DNA of 64,000 bases, from contig JAIUMA010000010.1 in assembly GCA_022565795.1 (NCBI GenBank), positions 1-64,000 on the forward strand. Direction: 5' to 3'. Of the stretch, positions 10,371 through 18,912 are shown in pieces. The number at the start of each line of letters is the position of its first letter. Positions within the stretch are counted from its first letter, which is position 1. Position numbers and translations under genes: made by a program. The notes under the pieces are model-generated. The model did not search any database. It was not told the origin of the DNA and was given only the letters and a program-made list of their open reading frames with translations. The stretch is from Balneolia bacterium (GTDB lineage: Bacteria > Bacteroidota > Rhodothermia > Balneolales > Cyclonatronaceae).

Positions 10371-11423
10371 CTATCTCACCACCCAGGTCTCTGAGCCAGC
10401 CAGCAGCTCATCCAGATTCCCCTTCCCCATTTTCTTCACTGCTGCCTCTACCTGAAGGTTTACCATCTCGTCGTAGGTCGGGCGTTCCACATCATAAAAC
10501 ACGCCAAATGGCCTTGGCAAGCGGTCTTCGTGGCGATTATCTTCAAAGAAACGAGATAGCAGGTACGCTTTGAAGTGGTCTTTTTCGTCATGCACCCAGA
10601 GATCCGACTCGCTGAACTCATCACCCAGCTTCACCACTTCCGGCCTCATGCCGTCAAGGCGAATTCCTTTGTCGGAGTCGTTGCCAAACACCAAAGGCTT
10701 GCCGTGCTCCAGATAAAGCGCGGTTTCACTGCGACGTTGTTTATCGGTATAGACCTCAAAAGCACCATCGTTGAATACTATGCAGTTCTGATAAATCTCA
10801 CACAGCGCTGTTCCTTTGTGCTCATGGGTACGGGCCATTATATCATTCAGGTGCTTCGGGTCGCGATCCATGGCGCGGGCAAAAAAGCCTGCATCTGCTC
10901 CGATTGCAAGCGCAGCAGGATTAAACGGATGATCCAGAGAACCCATGGGCGTAGATTTGGTTACCATCCCCTCCTTGGAAGTTGGGGAGTACTGCCCTTT
11001 CGTAAGACCATAAATCTCGTTATTGAACAACAGAATATTGATATCCACATTACGACGAAGCGCGTGAATAAGATGATTACCCCCAATCGATAGCGAATCT
11101 CCGTCGCCGGTTATTACCCACACGCTCAGCTCGGGCCGCGTAACTTTGAGGCCTGTGGCTATAGCAGGGGCACGTCCGTGAATGGAGTGCATACCAAAAG
11201 TATCCATGTAGTACGGAAAACGGGATGAACAGCCGATTCCTGCTATAAATGCGATGTTCTCCTTTGGCACGCCAAGCTCCGGCATGAGGTTTTGAACCTG
11301 TTTGAGGATGGTGTAGTCACCGCATCCCGGACACCAGCGCACGTCCTGATCAGAAGCGAAGTCTTTACCTTTCAGTTTGGGCTGTCCGTTTGTTCCATTT
11401 TTACTTGTTGTTTTTACTGACAT
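10371..11423 (-). CDS. korB: 2-oxoacid:ferredoxin oxidoreductase, beta subunit
   Basis: The 350-residue protein is the thiamine-diphosphate-binding subunit of a 2-oxoglutarate (or related 2-oxoacid):ferredoxin oxidoreductase, which makes acyl-CoA and reduced ferredoxin. The N-terminal part has WCPGCGD, the iron-sulfur/TPP-region motif, a GIGCSSRFPYY block, and the TPP-magnesium motif GDGDSLSIGGNH followed by NNEIYGLTKGQYSPTS. The C-terminal extension (PTYDEMVNLQVEA) is the usual family tail. It lies 20 bases downstream of the alpha-subunit gene, so the two form an operon. Substrate preference cannot be read with certainty; the AB architecture is usual for the 2-oxoglutarate enzyme. Confidence 0.93.
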   Translation of the reverse strand: MSVKTTSKNGTNGQPKLKGKDFASDQDVRWCPGCGDYTILKQVQNLMPELGVPKENIAFIAGIGCSSRFPYYMDTFGMHSIHGRAPAIATGLKVTRPELSVWVITGDGDSLSIGGNHLIHALRRNVDINILLFNNEIYGLTKGQYSPTSKEGMVTKSTPMGSLDHPFNPAALAIGADAGFFARAMDRDPKHLNDIMARTHEHKGTALCEIYQNCIVFNDGAFEVYTDKQRRSETALYLEHGKPLVFGNDSDKGIRLDGMRPEVVKLGDEFSESDLWVHDEKDHFKAYLLSRFFEDNRHEDRLPRPFGVFYDVERPTYDEMVNLQVEAAVKKMGKGNLDELLAGSETWVVR

Positions 11424-11443
11424 AGCTTAAATCTGCTTACTTA

Positions 11444-13297
11444 TTAAAATTTGCTTGCGCGCTCGATGGCATCACACAGAGAAGAAACTGAAAACGGAAC
11501 GCCCGTAATGCGGTTGTAGCCGTGGAAGGTAAACTCCGGGAACTGATCACGAAGCAGCTTAATTAGCTGACCGTTGTTTATTTCGGGAACGAGAATCACC
11601 TCAAATCTGGAAAAAACAGAGGCAAGGTTTTTGGGAAACGGGCTGATGTACCGTATGTGCGTGTGTGCCGCTGAAAGTCCGCTGCGATTCAGCTCATGCA
11701 CCGCTGCCTTAATTGAGCCAAACGTCGAGCCCCAGCCGACAACCAGAATTTTACCGCTTTCAGGCCCTTCCTCAATCTGCTGCTCCGGAATGAAGTTGGC
11801 AATATTATCGCGCTTTTGCGCCCGGATGAGCGTCATTTTATGATGGTTATCCGGGTCGTAGGAGATGTTACCGGTTTTGTCTTCTTTCTCGAGACCGCCA
11901 ATTCGGTGCTCCAGTCCCTTCGTACCCGGAACGGCCCACTTACGCACGAGGCGCTCGTCGCGCAGATACGGCAGAAAAGCTTCATCATCCGCTTCGCGCG
12001 GTTCCGCAAAGCTAACTTTGATTTCCTTTAGGTCTTCGGCCTTCGGGAATTTCCATGGCTCAGCTCCATTAGCAATGTAGCCATCAGAAAGGAACATCAC
12101 CGGAATCATGTGCTCGAGCGCAATGCGGGATGCTTCAAAAATCATCTCGAAGCAGTCCGCTGGTGATGCCGGAGCGACGACCGCCAGCGGAGACTCACCT
12201 GCTCTGCCATAAACGGCCTGAAGCAAATCGGATTGCTCTGTTTTGGTAGGCATACCGGTAGACGGGCCGGCCCGCTGCACGTTTATGATTACCAGCGGAA
12301 GCTCCAGCATCATCGCCAGAGCTATAGCTTCCGTTTTTAGCGCAATGCCCGGCCCTGAGCTGCTTGTTACGCCCAAACTACCGCCGAAAGCCGCGCCTAT
12401 AGCTGAGGTTACAGCCGCTATCTCATCCTCCGCCTGAAACGTTCTGATGTTATAATTTTTCAGCTTTGAAAGCCCGTGCAGAATATCCGATGCCGGGGTG
12501 ATGGGATACGTGCCAAGAAAAAGATCTCTGCCCGACTTCTCGGTAGCGGCAGCAAGACCAATAACCGCAGCCTCGTTTCCGGTGATGTTACGATAAGTAC
12601 CGGGCTCAATCTGAGCCGCCTGAACAGAGTAGCGCTCGGAAAAAAGCTCCGTGGCTCCGCCGTAGGCGTAACCTGCCTTCAGCGCAGTTACGTTAGCACT
12701 GGCGATTTCGGGCTTCTTGCTGAATTTTTTCTCAACAAAAGTAATCGTGGGCTGCAAGTCCCGGCTGAAAAGCCAGTAAATAACGCCTAAGACGAACATA
12801 TTTTTGCAGCGGTCCACATCTTTAGGCGGAAGTCCCGAGTCCTCCAGACTGGCGCGCGTAAGTTTGGTTACATCCAGACGGATGAGACCAAATCCGGAGG
12901 TTTGAACCTGATCCAGCGGATTATCTTCCGGTCCATATTTGGCCAGATTCAAGTCACGCTTTCCGAATCCATCCTCATTGGCGATGATGATTCCGCCGGC
13001 TTTGAGGTACTTGAGGTTCGCTTTGAGCGCGGCTGCGTTCATCACCACCAGCACATCACAACTGTCACCGGGCGTGTGAATGGCTTTGCTGCCAAAGTGA
13101 ATCTGAAAACCTGAAACACCCGCAACCGTACCCTGGGGGGCGCGAATTTCTGCGGGAAAGTCCGGCAGTGTGCTCAGGTCATTTCCTGCAAGGGCGGTGG
13201 TGTTGGTAAACTGGGAGCCTGTGAGCTGCATCCCGTCGCCGGAGTCGCCGGCAAAACGAATTGTTACGTCTTCTTTTTCCTGAATTCTAACTGACAT
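11444..13297 (-). CDS. korA: 2-oxoacid:ferredoxin oxidoreductase, fused gamma-alpha subunit
   Basis: This 617-residue protein joins the gamma domain (about residues 1-190, beginning with the glycine-rich IRFAGDSGDGMQLTG) to the alpha pyrimidine-binding domain (TYPITPASDILH near residue 265, then QAEDEIAAVTSAIGAAFGG) and a transketolase C-terminal-like domain near 500-610 (LVVGWGSTFGSI). The fusion order gamma-alpha is standard for this two-subunit type. Together with the downstream beta subunit it would carry out oxidative decarboxylation of a 2-oxoacid with ferredoxin as acceptor, consistent with a TCA-cycle role in this phylum. It is the first gene of its operon. Confidence 0.93.
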   Translation of the reverse strand: MSVRIQEKEDVTIRFAGDSGDGMQLTGSQFTNTTALAGNDLSTLPDFPAEIRAPQGTVAGVSGFQIHFGSKAIHTPGDSCDVLVVMNAAALKANLKYLKAGGIIIANEDGFGKRDLNLAKYGPEDNPLDQVQTSGFGLIRLDVTKLTRASLEDSGLPPKDVDRCKNMFVLGVIYWLFSRDLQPTITFVEKKFSKKPEIASANVTALKAGYAYGGATELFSERYSVQAAQIEPGTYRNITGNEAAVIGLAAATEKSGRDLFLGTYPITPASDILHGLSKLKNYNIRTFQAEDEIAAVTSAIGAAFGGSLGVTSSSGPGIALKTEAIALAMMLELPLVIINVQRAGPSTGMPTKTEQSDLLQAVYGRAGESPLAVVAPASPADCFEMIFEASRIALEHMIPVMFLSDGYIANGAEPWKFPKAEDLKEIKVSFAEPREADDEAFLPYLRDERLVRKWAVPGTKGLEHRIGGLEKEDKTGNISYDPDNHHKMTLIRAQKRDNIANFIPEQQIEEGPESGKILVVGWGSTFGSIKAAVHELNRSGLSAAHTHIRYISPFPKNLASVFSRFEVILVPEINNGQLIKLLRDQFPEFTFHGYNRITGVPFSVSSLCDAIERASKF

Positions 13298-13603
13298 AGT
13301 GTATCTTCAAATCTGTATTTAATGCGGGCTTTTACGCTATTCCATTTTATAACTTTGTGCCTTCTATATGGGCTTAATGCCTCCCTGATTGACCATAGCT
13401 AAAGCCTGAATAATTTGTAATTCATTCCTCATATTTTCTTTTTCCTGCACTTTTCTGCCGGCGCTTAATACTTGTAACATAGGGTGATGCCGGCTCATCT
13501 AATCTAACTATATTAAACCAAATTATCCCGTATTGATGAAACAGATATGAAGCCTTCGAAATACCCGGGCATCACCTTAAAATTGATTTAATTTAGTTCT
13601 GCT
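13298..13603. other. Intergenic region between korAB and proC
   Basis: These 306 bases separate two divergent transcripts and should hold both promoters. No reading frame of note was found. GGTGATGCC (13483-13491) and GGCATCACC (13568-13576) form an inverted pair of near-copies of the window's recurrent GCCATCACCC word. The rest is AT-rich and unstructured by eye. Confidence 0.5.
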
Positions 13604-14428
13604 ATGAGTACTTCCTACAATCCCGAACGCGTTGCCATTATCGGCGCAGGCAAAATTGGCGAGGCCATCATCGAGGCCACGCTCGCTACAAAGTTCTATA
13701 AGGCATCTCAGATCACGACCACAGCCCGTTCCCAAAAGCGGTTGAGTTACCTCTCGGAAACTTTTGGAGTCGATACGGCATCTAATATCGATGCGGCAAA
13801 AAATGCTGACGTTGTGATTCTGGCCGTGAAGCCTCAGCTCGCCCGCAAGATTATCACAGAAATTACGCCCGGCCTGAATTCTAATACTCTGTTGATCTCG
13901 GTCATGGCGGGCATCACCCTTGCACAAATCGATAACTGGACGGGCTCAGTCTGCCCCGTCGTGCGGGCGATGCCGAACACACCGCTACGAATCCGAAAGG
14001 GAATGACCGCCATCTGTGGCTCAGTATCGGCTCAGACACATCACACCGGCTTTGCCGAAGCCATGTTCAACACCATGGGTCGAACGCTTGTAATGGACGA
14101 AAAGCTGTTTGATGCCGTAACGGGACTTAGCGCCAGCGGTCCGGCTTTTATTTATATCATGATTGAGGCCCTTGCTGAGGGCGGTGTAAAGGCGGGAATC
14201 CCGCGCCATCTTGCCACCGAACTGGCTGCACAGGCTTGCCTCGGCTCGGCTTCTATGGTTCTGGAAACCGGTAAACATCCTGCAATGCTCAAGGATGAAG
14301 TAACCACCCCGGCCGGCTGTACCATCGACGGTATCCTGAAGCTTGAGGAGGGCGGAATCCGCGTTACGCTCATCAAAGCTGTTGAGGAAGCCGCTATCAA
14401 AGCGAAGGCATTGGGGCAGCCGGATTAG
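13604..14428 (+). CDS. proC: Pyrroline-5-carboxylate reductase
   Basis: The 274-residue protein has the size and motifs of P5C reductase, the last step of proline synthesis (pyrroline-5-carboxylate to L-proline with NAD(P)H). The N-terminal Rossmann motif IGAGKIGEA is at residues 13-21. VILAVKPQ and RAMPNTP, both strongly conserved in the family, follow, then the substrate-site GLSASGPAF. The C-terminal signature region TTPAGCTIDGILKLEEGG matches the usual 'TxPGGTTIxGLxxLE', with alanine replacing the first glycine. The gene is monocistronic and flanked by copies of the GGGTGATG motif. Confidence 0.95.
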   Translation: MSTSYNPERVAIIGAGKIGEAIIEATLATKFYKASQITTTARSQKRLSYLSETFGVDTASNIDAAKNADVVILAVKPQLARKIITEITPGLNSNTLLISVMAGITLAQIDNWTGSVCPVVRAMPNTPLRIRKGMTAICGSVSAQTHHTGFAEAMFNTMGRTLVMDEKLFDAVTGLSASGPAFIYIMIEALAEGGVKAGIPRHLATELAAQACLGSASMVLETGKHPAMLKDEVTTPAGCTIDGILKLEEGGIRVTLIKAVEEAAIKAKALGQPD

Positions 14429-14439
14429 GCTTGGGAAGC

Positions 14440-14473
14440 CATCACCCTGTAATAGATCAGATACAGGGTGATG
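14440..14473. repeat. Perfect inverted repeat built from the GCCATCACCC word
   Basis: CATCACCCTGTA (14440-14451) and TACAGGGTGATG (14462-14473) form a perfect 12-bp dyad with a 10-base spacer, just after the proC stop. No T-run follows. It may be a transcript-stabilising hairpin, a weak terminator or a protein-binding site. Confidence 0.75.
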
Positions 14474-14550
14474 CGTAACATCCGGGCGTAAAGAACGTAG
14501 TGAACCGCAATGCTTTCCTTTATTGATAGAGTTAATTACCCGGATTTGAC

Positions 14551-16344
14551 ATGATGATGCCTCATTTTTTAAAATTAACCGGACTTCTTGTTCTTCTCGC
14601 TTTGCTTTTTGCGACGGAGGTGCCGTTCGCTGAAGGTGCTTCGCGCGAATTCCATATTCGCCAGATTGATATAACCGCTGAAGTCCGCACTGATGGCACC
14701 GTGCATATATCGGAAACCCGCACCTTCGAATTTACCGGGTCGTTTTCCTGGTATCAGCAGGAAATCAACAAAAGAGGGTTTAGTGAGATTCAGAATATCA
14801 CCCTTAGTGAAAACGGACGGGAGCTTGAGTTTTCTGACACCAATGATGCCGGGACCTATTCAATACGGGACCGCAGGAACACAATTGAGATACGCACTAA
14901 CTTTGCAGCCGAGAACGAGCAGAAAGACTTCACATTAAGCTACGTACTACAGGATGCCGTAGCCGCCCGCGACGACTGGGCCGAGTTCAACTGGACATTT
15001 ATCGGCAGCGGATGGGATCGTCCTCATGAAAACATCAGTATCACAATAATCCTGCCCGAAGACGTAACTCCGCAGAATATTTTCGCCTATGAAAATGCCC
15101 GCGCCACAAACAGCCGGCTCCAGACCGGGGAAAACCGAATCCGTTTTACGGCCGAAAGCCTGAGAAGCGGCAGAGCGCTCGAGCTGAGAACTATCTTTCC
15201 AGCTGTGCATATTATAAACACAGTTCCTACCGACGCCACGCTGGACCCTGCCGTAATTCAGCAGCGTATCGACGCCCAGCTTCAGGCGGAAGCTGAGCGG
15301 GAAGCTCTCAGAGAAGAGCGCGCCGAATGGATGATTCCGTTCGGATATTTCCTGATACTCTTGAGTCTCCTGTTTACCATCTACATGGTGTTACGGTTCG
15401 GACGCAGGACGGAGATAAGTTTTCAGGGCTCTTCAATTGCAGATCGTCCTCCTTCTGAGATGCCGCCAGCCCTAGTTGGGTGGTTGTTCAGATATCGTTA
15501 TAGCGGTCATCAGCAGCGATTTGCAGCCAGTATTTTTGACCTTGCAAGAAAAGGCTATTTCAGACTATCCCAGGAAAAAACGCAAAGCTCAATCCTGAAA
15601 ACCGAAAAAAATATCTTCATGCTGGAGCGGACTGATAAACCAGTATCAGATGATTTGAAACCCTGGGAGAAAGACCTGATCAACCTGCTTGAGGATCGTT
15701 TACAGGGTCAGAAAAAGACGTTCGAAGAGCTCTTCAAAGATCAAAAAAGCAAGACCGGTGGTCCTGATCTCACGACCTGGTGGAATGCATGGTTCTCTGA
15801 AATTGGCAAGGAAGCCCGCACTAACAACTGGTATATCGACAACACCAAGCCAATCGCGGCACTTATTGTAGTTCAGTCGCTGTTTTTTGTGATCGCGTTC
15901 GGGTTGGCTATTTATATCGGAAGTATAAATCCAGCTCCGGCCATTGGCCTGATGATTGTTTCCTTAGCCGGAGCTTTTGCCGCATTCATGCTCAACGTAC
16001 GATCTGAAGAGGGAGAAATTTTATACCGTGAATGGACGGCTTACTACAACGCGCTTCGTGAAGGGAAAGTAAGTCTGGCGAATGATTTAAAAGGGCTTCA
16101 CATCATATACGGCATTCTGTTCGGGCTATCCGGAAAGCGGATGAGCAACCTCATAAACAGTATGAATGTGAACGATAACGACATTACATGGATGCTGCTT
16201 ATGCCGGGTACCGTTCCGAATGCAGCCATGTTTGGCCAGGCCGTAAACAGTATGGTGCAATCGACTACTACATCGATTTCTACCGGAAGTATAGGAGCAA
16301 CGGGCGGAGTGGCCGGAGGCGGCGGCGGTGGCTCAGCCGGCTAG
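14551..16344 (+). CDS. DUF2207-family membrane protein
   Basis: The 597-residue protein starts with a signal peptide (to about residue 30) and a beta-rich extracytoplasmic DUF2207 domain (about 31-230, including WYQQEINKRGF and DFTLSYVLQDAV). A transmembrane helix lies near 266-285, then a cytoplasmic alpha/beta region, and two more helices near 430-480. The tail is glycine rich (GGVAGGGGGGSAG), a hallmark of this family. The function of DUF2207 proteins is not known; they are predicted inner-membrane proteins widespread in bacteria. Two ATG codons are adjacent at the start. A strong hairpin ends the transcript. Confidence 0.85.
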   Translation: MMMPHFLKLTGLLVLLALLFATEVPFAEGASREFHIRQIDITAEVRTDGTVHISETRTFEFTGSFSWYQQEINKRGFSEIQNITLSENGRELEFSDTNDAGTYSIRDRRNTIEIRTNFAAENEQKDFTLSYVLQDAVAARDDWAEFNWTFIGSGWDRPHENISITIILPEDVTPQNIFAYENARATNSRLQTGENRIRFTAESLRSGRALELRTIFPAVHIINTVPTDATLDPAVIQQRIDAQLQAEAEREALREERAEWMIPFGYFLILLSLLFTIYMVLRFGRRTEISFQGSSIADRPPSEMPPALVGWLFRYRYSGHQQRFAASIFDLARKGYFRLSQEKTQSSILKTEKNIFMLERTDKPVSDDLKPWEKDLINLLEDRLQGQKKTFEELFKDQKSKTGGPDLTTWWNAWFSEIGKEARTNNWYIDNTKPIAALIVVQSLFFVIAFGLAIYIGSINPAPAIGLMIVSLAGAFAAFMLNVRSEEGEILYREWTAYYNALREGKVSLANDLKGLHIIYGILFGLSGKRMSNLINSMNVNDNDITWMLLMPGTVPNAAMFGQAVNSMVQSTTTSISTGSIGATGGVAGGGGGGSAG

Positions 16345-16360
16345 TATTTGGTTCTGAAAC

Positions 16361-16402
16361 AAAAACAGCCTGTCATATCCTTAGATACGACAGGCTGTCT
16401 TA
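16361..16402. terminator. Bidirectional terminator hairpin
   Basis: ACAGCCTGTC (16365-16374) pairs perfectly with GACAGGCTGT (16389-16398). The minus strand continues into five T residues, the plus strand into CTTAAATT. It sits between two convergent genes. Confidence 0.8.
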
Positions 16403-16422
16403 AATTGTCTTCCAGACTGGTA

Positions 16423-16854
16423 TTAGTCGCAGAATGCGTTAAATACCATTGTAAGATCATCGGCCACTTCCTGAGCAGTACGACCTTCAACGCGATGACG
16501 CGGAATCATAGCTTTAATCTCACCATCCTTAAAAAACGCAAACGACGGCGATGATGGCGGATACTCAGAGAAGTACTCACGCGCACGTGCAGTAGCCTCT
16601 TTATCCTGACCAGCAAATACAGTATACAGATGGTTAGGCTTTTTATCGTTTTCAAGAGCGATTTTTACAGCAGGGCGGGCATTACCGGCGGCACAACCGC
16701 ATACAGAGTTGATAACCAGAAGGAATGTTCCCTCTTTGGTATCTTTCATTAGTTGATCGACTTCATCAGGCGTAGTTACTTCTTTTACGCCCAAATCGGT
16801 AAGCTCTTCCCTCATCCATGAAGTATCGGGACCTATTCCGAATCCAAATTGCAT
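16423..16854 (-). CDS. BrxA/BrxB-family bacilliredoxin
   Basis: The 143-residue protein has the complete length and core of the YphP/YqiW (BrxA/BrxB) thioredoxin-fold family. The active-site motif Cys52-Gly-Cys54 lies in INSVCGCAAGNARP, which is near invariant in the family. TVFAGQDKEATARAREYF and PPSSPSFAFFKDG are the other conserved blocks. In Firmicutes these proteins remove bacillithiol from mixed disulfides; in Bacteroidota-type bacteria, which often make bacillithiol or another low-molecular-weight thiol, a similar de-thiolation role is plausible. Convergent with the DUF2207 gene and expressed alone. Confidence 0.9.
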   Translation of the reverse strand: MQFGFGIGPDTSWMREELTDLGVKEVTTPDEVDQLMKDTKEGTFLLVINSVCGCAAGNARPAVKIALENDKKPNHLYTVFAGQDKEATARAREYFSEYPPSSPSFAFFKDGEIKAMIPRHRVEGRTAQEVADDLTMVFNAFCD

Positions 16855-17043
16855 AATAACGACTCGTTTAAAGAGTTAATAGTAATCTTTACAAAACAGC
16901 ACTGCCAACAACCGAACCGGAGCGCAGTAAAATATTAAGCCGTTTTGTGTCACAGGCATACTCGCCTTATCTTTGTCTGTTAATATAACAATTTCAGCTG
17001 TTAATTAGTGCCTCCACAGCTTCCATTCAGTTTCATTTATAAC

Positions 17044-17913
17044 ATGATTTTTTCAATTTCCAAGCCGGGCCTTTTCTCGCTACTTGCGGCTGCTTTTCTA
17101 TTAATGAGCCTGCAGGCCTGCTCAGGAACCAAAAATATAAACAGCCAGCGTATGGTTAACCCCGTCCAGCCGGACGGAGATTTCGACGAGTGGCCTTCCG
17201 GTTCATTGAACTCCTCACTGGTTGATGAATTCGATGTAGCCGTAGCCAACGACGACGAATACATTTACATAGGCGTCAACTTCCGGAATAACCGGACCTA
17301 CAGAATGGCGCGTGATCACGGCTTCCGGATTTACATAGACAGCGATGCAACCTTCAGGCGCTCGTTCGGCATCGTATTTCCAACTGGTGTTGTTGAAGCT
17401 CTTAGTGATTTCCCAGGTGCGCGGAGAAACTATCTCGAAAATCCGTCATGGCAGAACCTGCCGGATAACCGCCGGATGGTGGAACGAGCCGAAAGTCAGC
17501 TGGGCTCCAGAGTTCAGGTAATTCGACGCACCGACCGAAACGACTCGATTCGTCCGGCGCTGGTTTCCCGGGAGCAGCTTGCAGCGAATGGCATTATAAT
17601 GGGACTTTCAGAGACCGGACGCGCCATGGCTCTGGAGCTTCGCATTCCTATTGATGATGGGTCCGAAGATTACTTTTCCGTTATACCAAACAGCAACGGA
17701 CGCTTCTACATCGATTTTGAGATTGAGCCTATGACCTATGAACAGGTAACGGGCGAGGTGCCCGGACTCGAAACCGTGGATGTGGCCGACAACCGCGATC
17801 CAATGCGCCGAAACACCCGTGCACGCCAGGAACTCAGCGTGTCAAATCCTCAGCTGTATAACGCCCTTGGCTACAAATTTCAGGCGCGTGTTCGCGTTAC
17901 GCTGGACCAATAG
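17044..17913 (+). CDS. Lipoprotein with CBM9/DOMON-like sugar-binding-type domain
   Basis: The protein has about 289 residues from the ATG at 17044; an in-frame GTG at 17008 would add 12 residues before the signal peptide and is less likely. The signal peptide ends in a lipobox-like LQAC, so the protein is probably a lipoprotein. The body begins VQPDGDFDEWPSGS and has an EYIYIGVNF stretch, the hallmark of carbohydrate-binding-module-9-like domains, then a DHGFRIYIDSD strand. The rest (LRIPIDDGS) is a continuation of the beta sandwich. Such domains bind sugars or haem, but the ligand is not readable here. It is convergent with sodA and single. Confidence 0.65.
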   Translation: MIFSISKPGLFSLLAAAFLLMSLQACSGTKNINSQRMVNPVQPDGDFDEWPSGSLNSSLVDEFDVAVANDDEYIYIGVNFRNNRTYRMARDHGFRIYIDSDATFRRSFGIVFPTGVVEALSDFPGARRNYLENPSWQNLPDNRRMVERAESQLGSRVQVIRRTDRNDSIRPALVSREQLAANGIIMGLSETGRAMALELRIPIDDGSEDYFSVIPNSNGRFYIDFEIEPMTYEQVTGEVPGLETVDVADNRDPMRRNTRARQELSVSNPQLYNALGYKFQARVRVTLDQ

Positions 17914-17936
17914 CCAGAGCGGTTTAGCAAAAGGCA

Positions 17937-17981
17937 ATAAAAAAAGGTCGTTTCCGTGAAGAAACAACCTTTTTTTATTTG
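17937..17981. terminator. Bidirectional terminator between lipoprotein gene and sodA
   Basis: AGGTCGTTTC and GAAACAACCT pair across a CGTGAA loop. The stem is flanked by an A-run on the left and seven T residues on the right, so it can work on both strands. Confidence 0.88.
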
Positions 17982-18001
17982 AACCTCAAACAGCAGAAAA
18001 G

Positions 18002-18610
18002 TTACTTAGCTGCTTTGTAAAGCTCGTTAGCTTTGTTCCAGTCTACTACGTTCCAGAAAGCAGAAATGTAGTCCGGACGACGGTTTTGGTAATTCAGGTA
18101 GTAAGCATGCTCCCAAACATCCAGACCGAGAATCGGGGTCAGGCCTTCCATGTATGGGCTGTCCTGATTTGCAGTGGACGTGACATGAAGCTTACCGCTT
18201 CCATCTACTACCAGCCAAGCCCAGCCAGAACCAAAACGTGTGGCTGCTGCATCAGCGAATTTCTCTTTGAAAGCATCGAAGCTTCCGAATGTGCTGTTAA
18301 TAGCTTCACCAAGTTCTCCGGATGGATTTCCGCCACCCTTTGGTGAAAGAATGCTCCAGAAAAGTGAGTGGTTAGCGTGTCCGCCCGCATTATTAATTAC
18401 TGCCTGCTTTTTACCGGCAGGTACTTTATCAATATTCTTAAGCACTTCTTCCACAGGCTTTGATGCAAACTCATGACCCTCAAGGGCAGCGTTCGCTTTT
18501 GTTACGTATCCGTTGTGGTGCTTGGTGTGATGGATTTCCATTGTTCTTGCATCGATGTGCGGCTCGAGTGCATCGTATGCATAACCGAGTTCGGGAAGTG
18601 AAAAAGCCAT
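18002..18610 (-). CDS. sodA: Manganese-type superoxide dismutase
   Basis: The 202-residue protein converts superoxide to oxygen and hydrogen peroxide. Metal ligands are visible as His27 (MEIHHTKHH), His81 ([10 protein letters not shown]), Asp164 and His168 ([11 protein letters not shown]). The Gly-Gly-His before the second ligand and the Gln in NQDSPY (Gln149) are the pattern of Mn rather than Fe enzymes, though cambialistic forms exist. No signal peptide is present, so it is cytoplasmic. An AAGGAG Shine-Dalgarno site lies about nine bases before the start, unusual in this window where most genes lack one, and fits a highly translated gene. Confidence 0.95.
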   Translation of the reverse strand: MAFSLPELGYAYDALEPHIDARTMEIHHTKHHNGYVTKANAALEGHEFASKPVEEVLKNIDKVPAGKKQAVINNAGGHANHSLFWSILSPKGGGNPSGELGEAINSTFGSFDAFKEKFADAAATRFGSGWAWLVVDGSGKLHVTSTANQDSPYMEGLTPILGLDVWEHAYYLNYQNRRPDYISAFWNVVDWNKANELYKAAK

Positions 18611-18912
18611 AATTGTTACTCCTTAATATTTTGAGTGTAGATTAGCAGTTTAATGATGAATCAATATTTTTGCAGGGCCTGAGCCACCGGCTAAGCCCGT
18701 GAATAATTAGTTCAATATCGATGTTATCATAAAGCTGTGCAAGCATTTATGCAGTTTATGTCTTCTTAACAATGGCCGGCTGAATATAATTCAAAAGGGT
18801 GTATGTATTCATCAGGAAAAAGCGCTCATGCTTTTGTATCTTAAGGCGAAAGAATTTTATGCAGATATGCGGGTCCCAAATGAGGCCTGAACAACGAATT
18901 AAGAAATAAGTT
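18611..18912. other. Divergent promoter region sodA / sthA
   Basis: These 302 bases carry the promoters of two divergent genes. An imperfect stem GGGCCTGAGCC/GGCTAAGCCC lies at 18675-18698 without a T-run. No open frame and no recognisable regulator box was found by eye. Confidence 0.4.
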
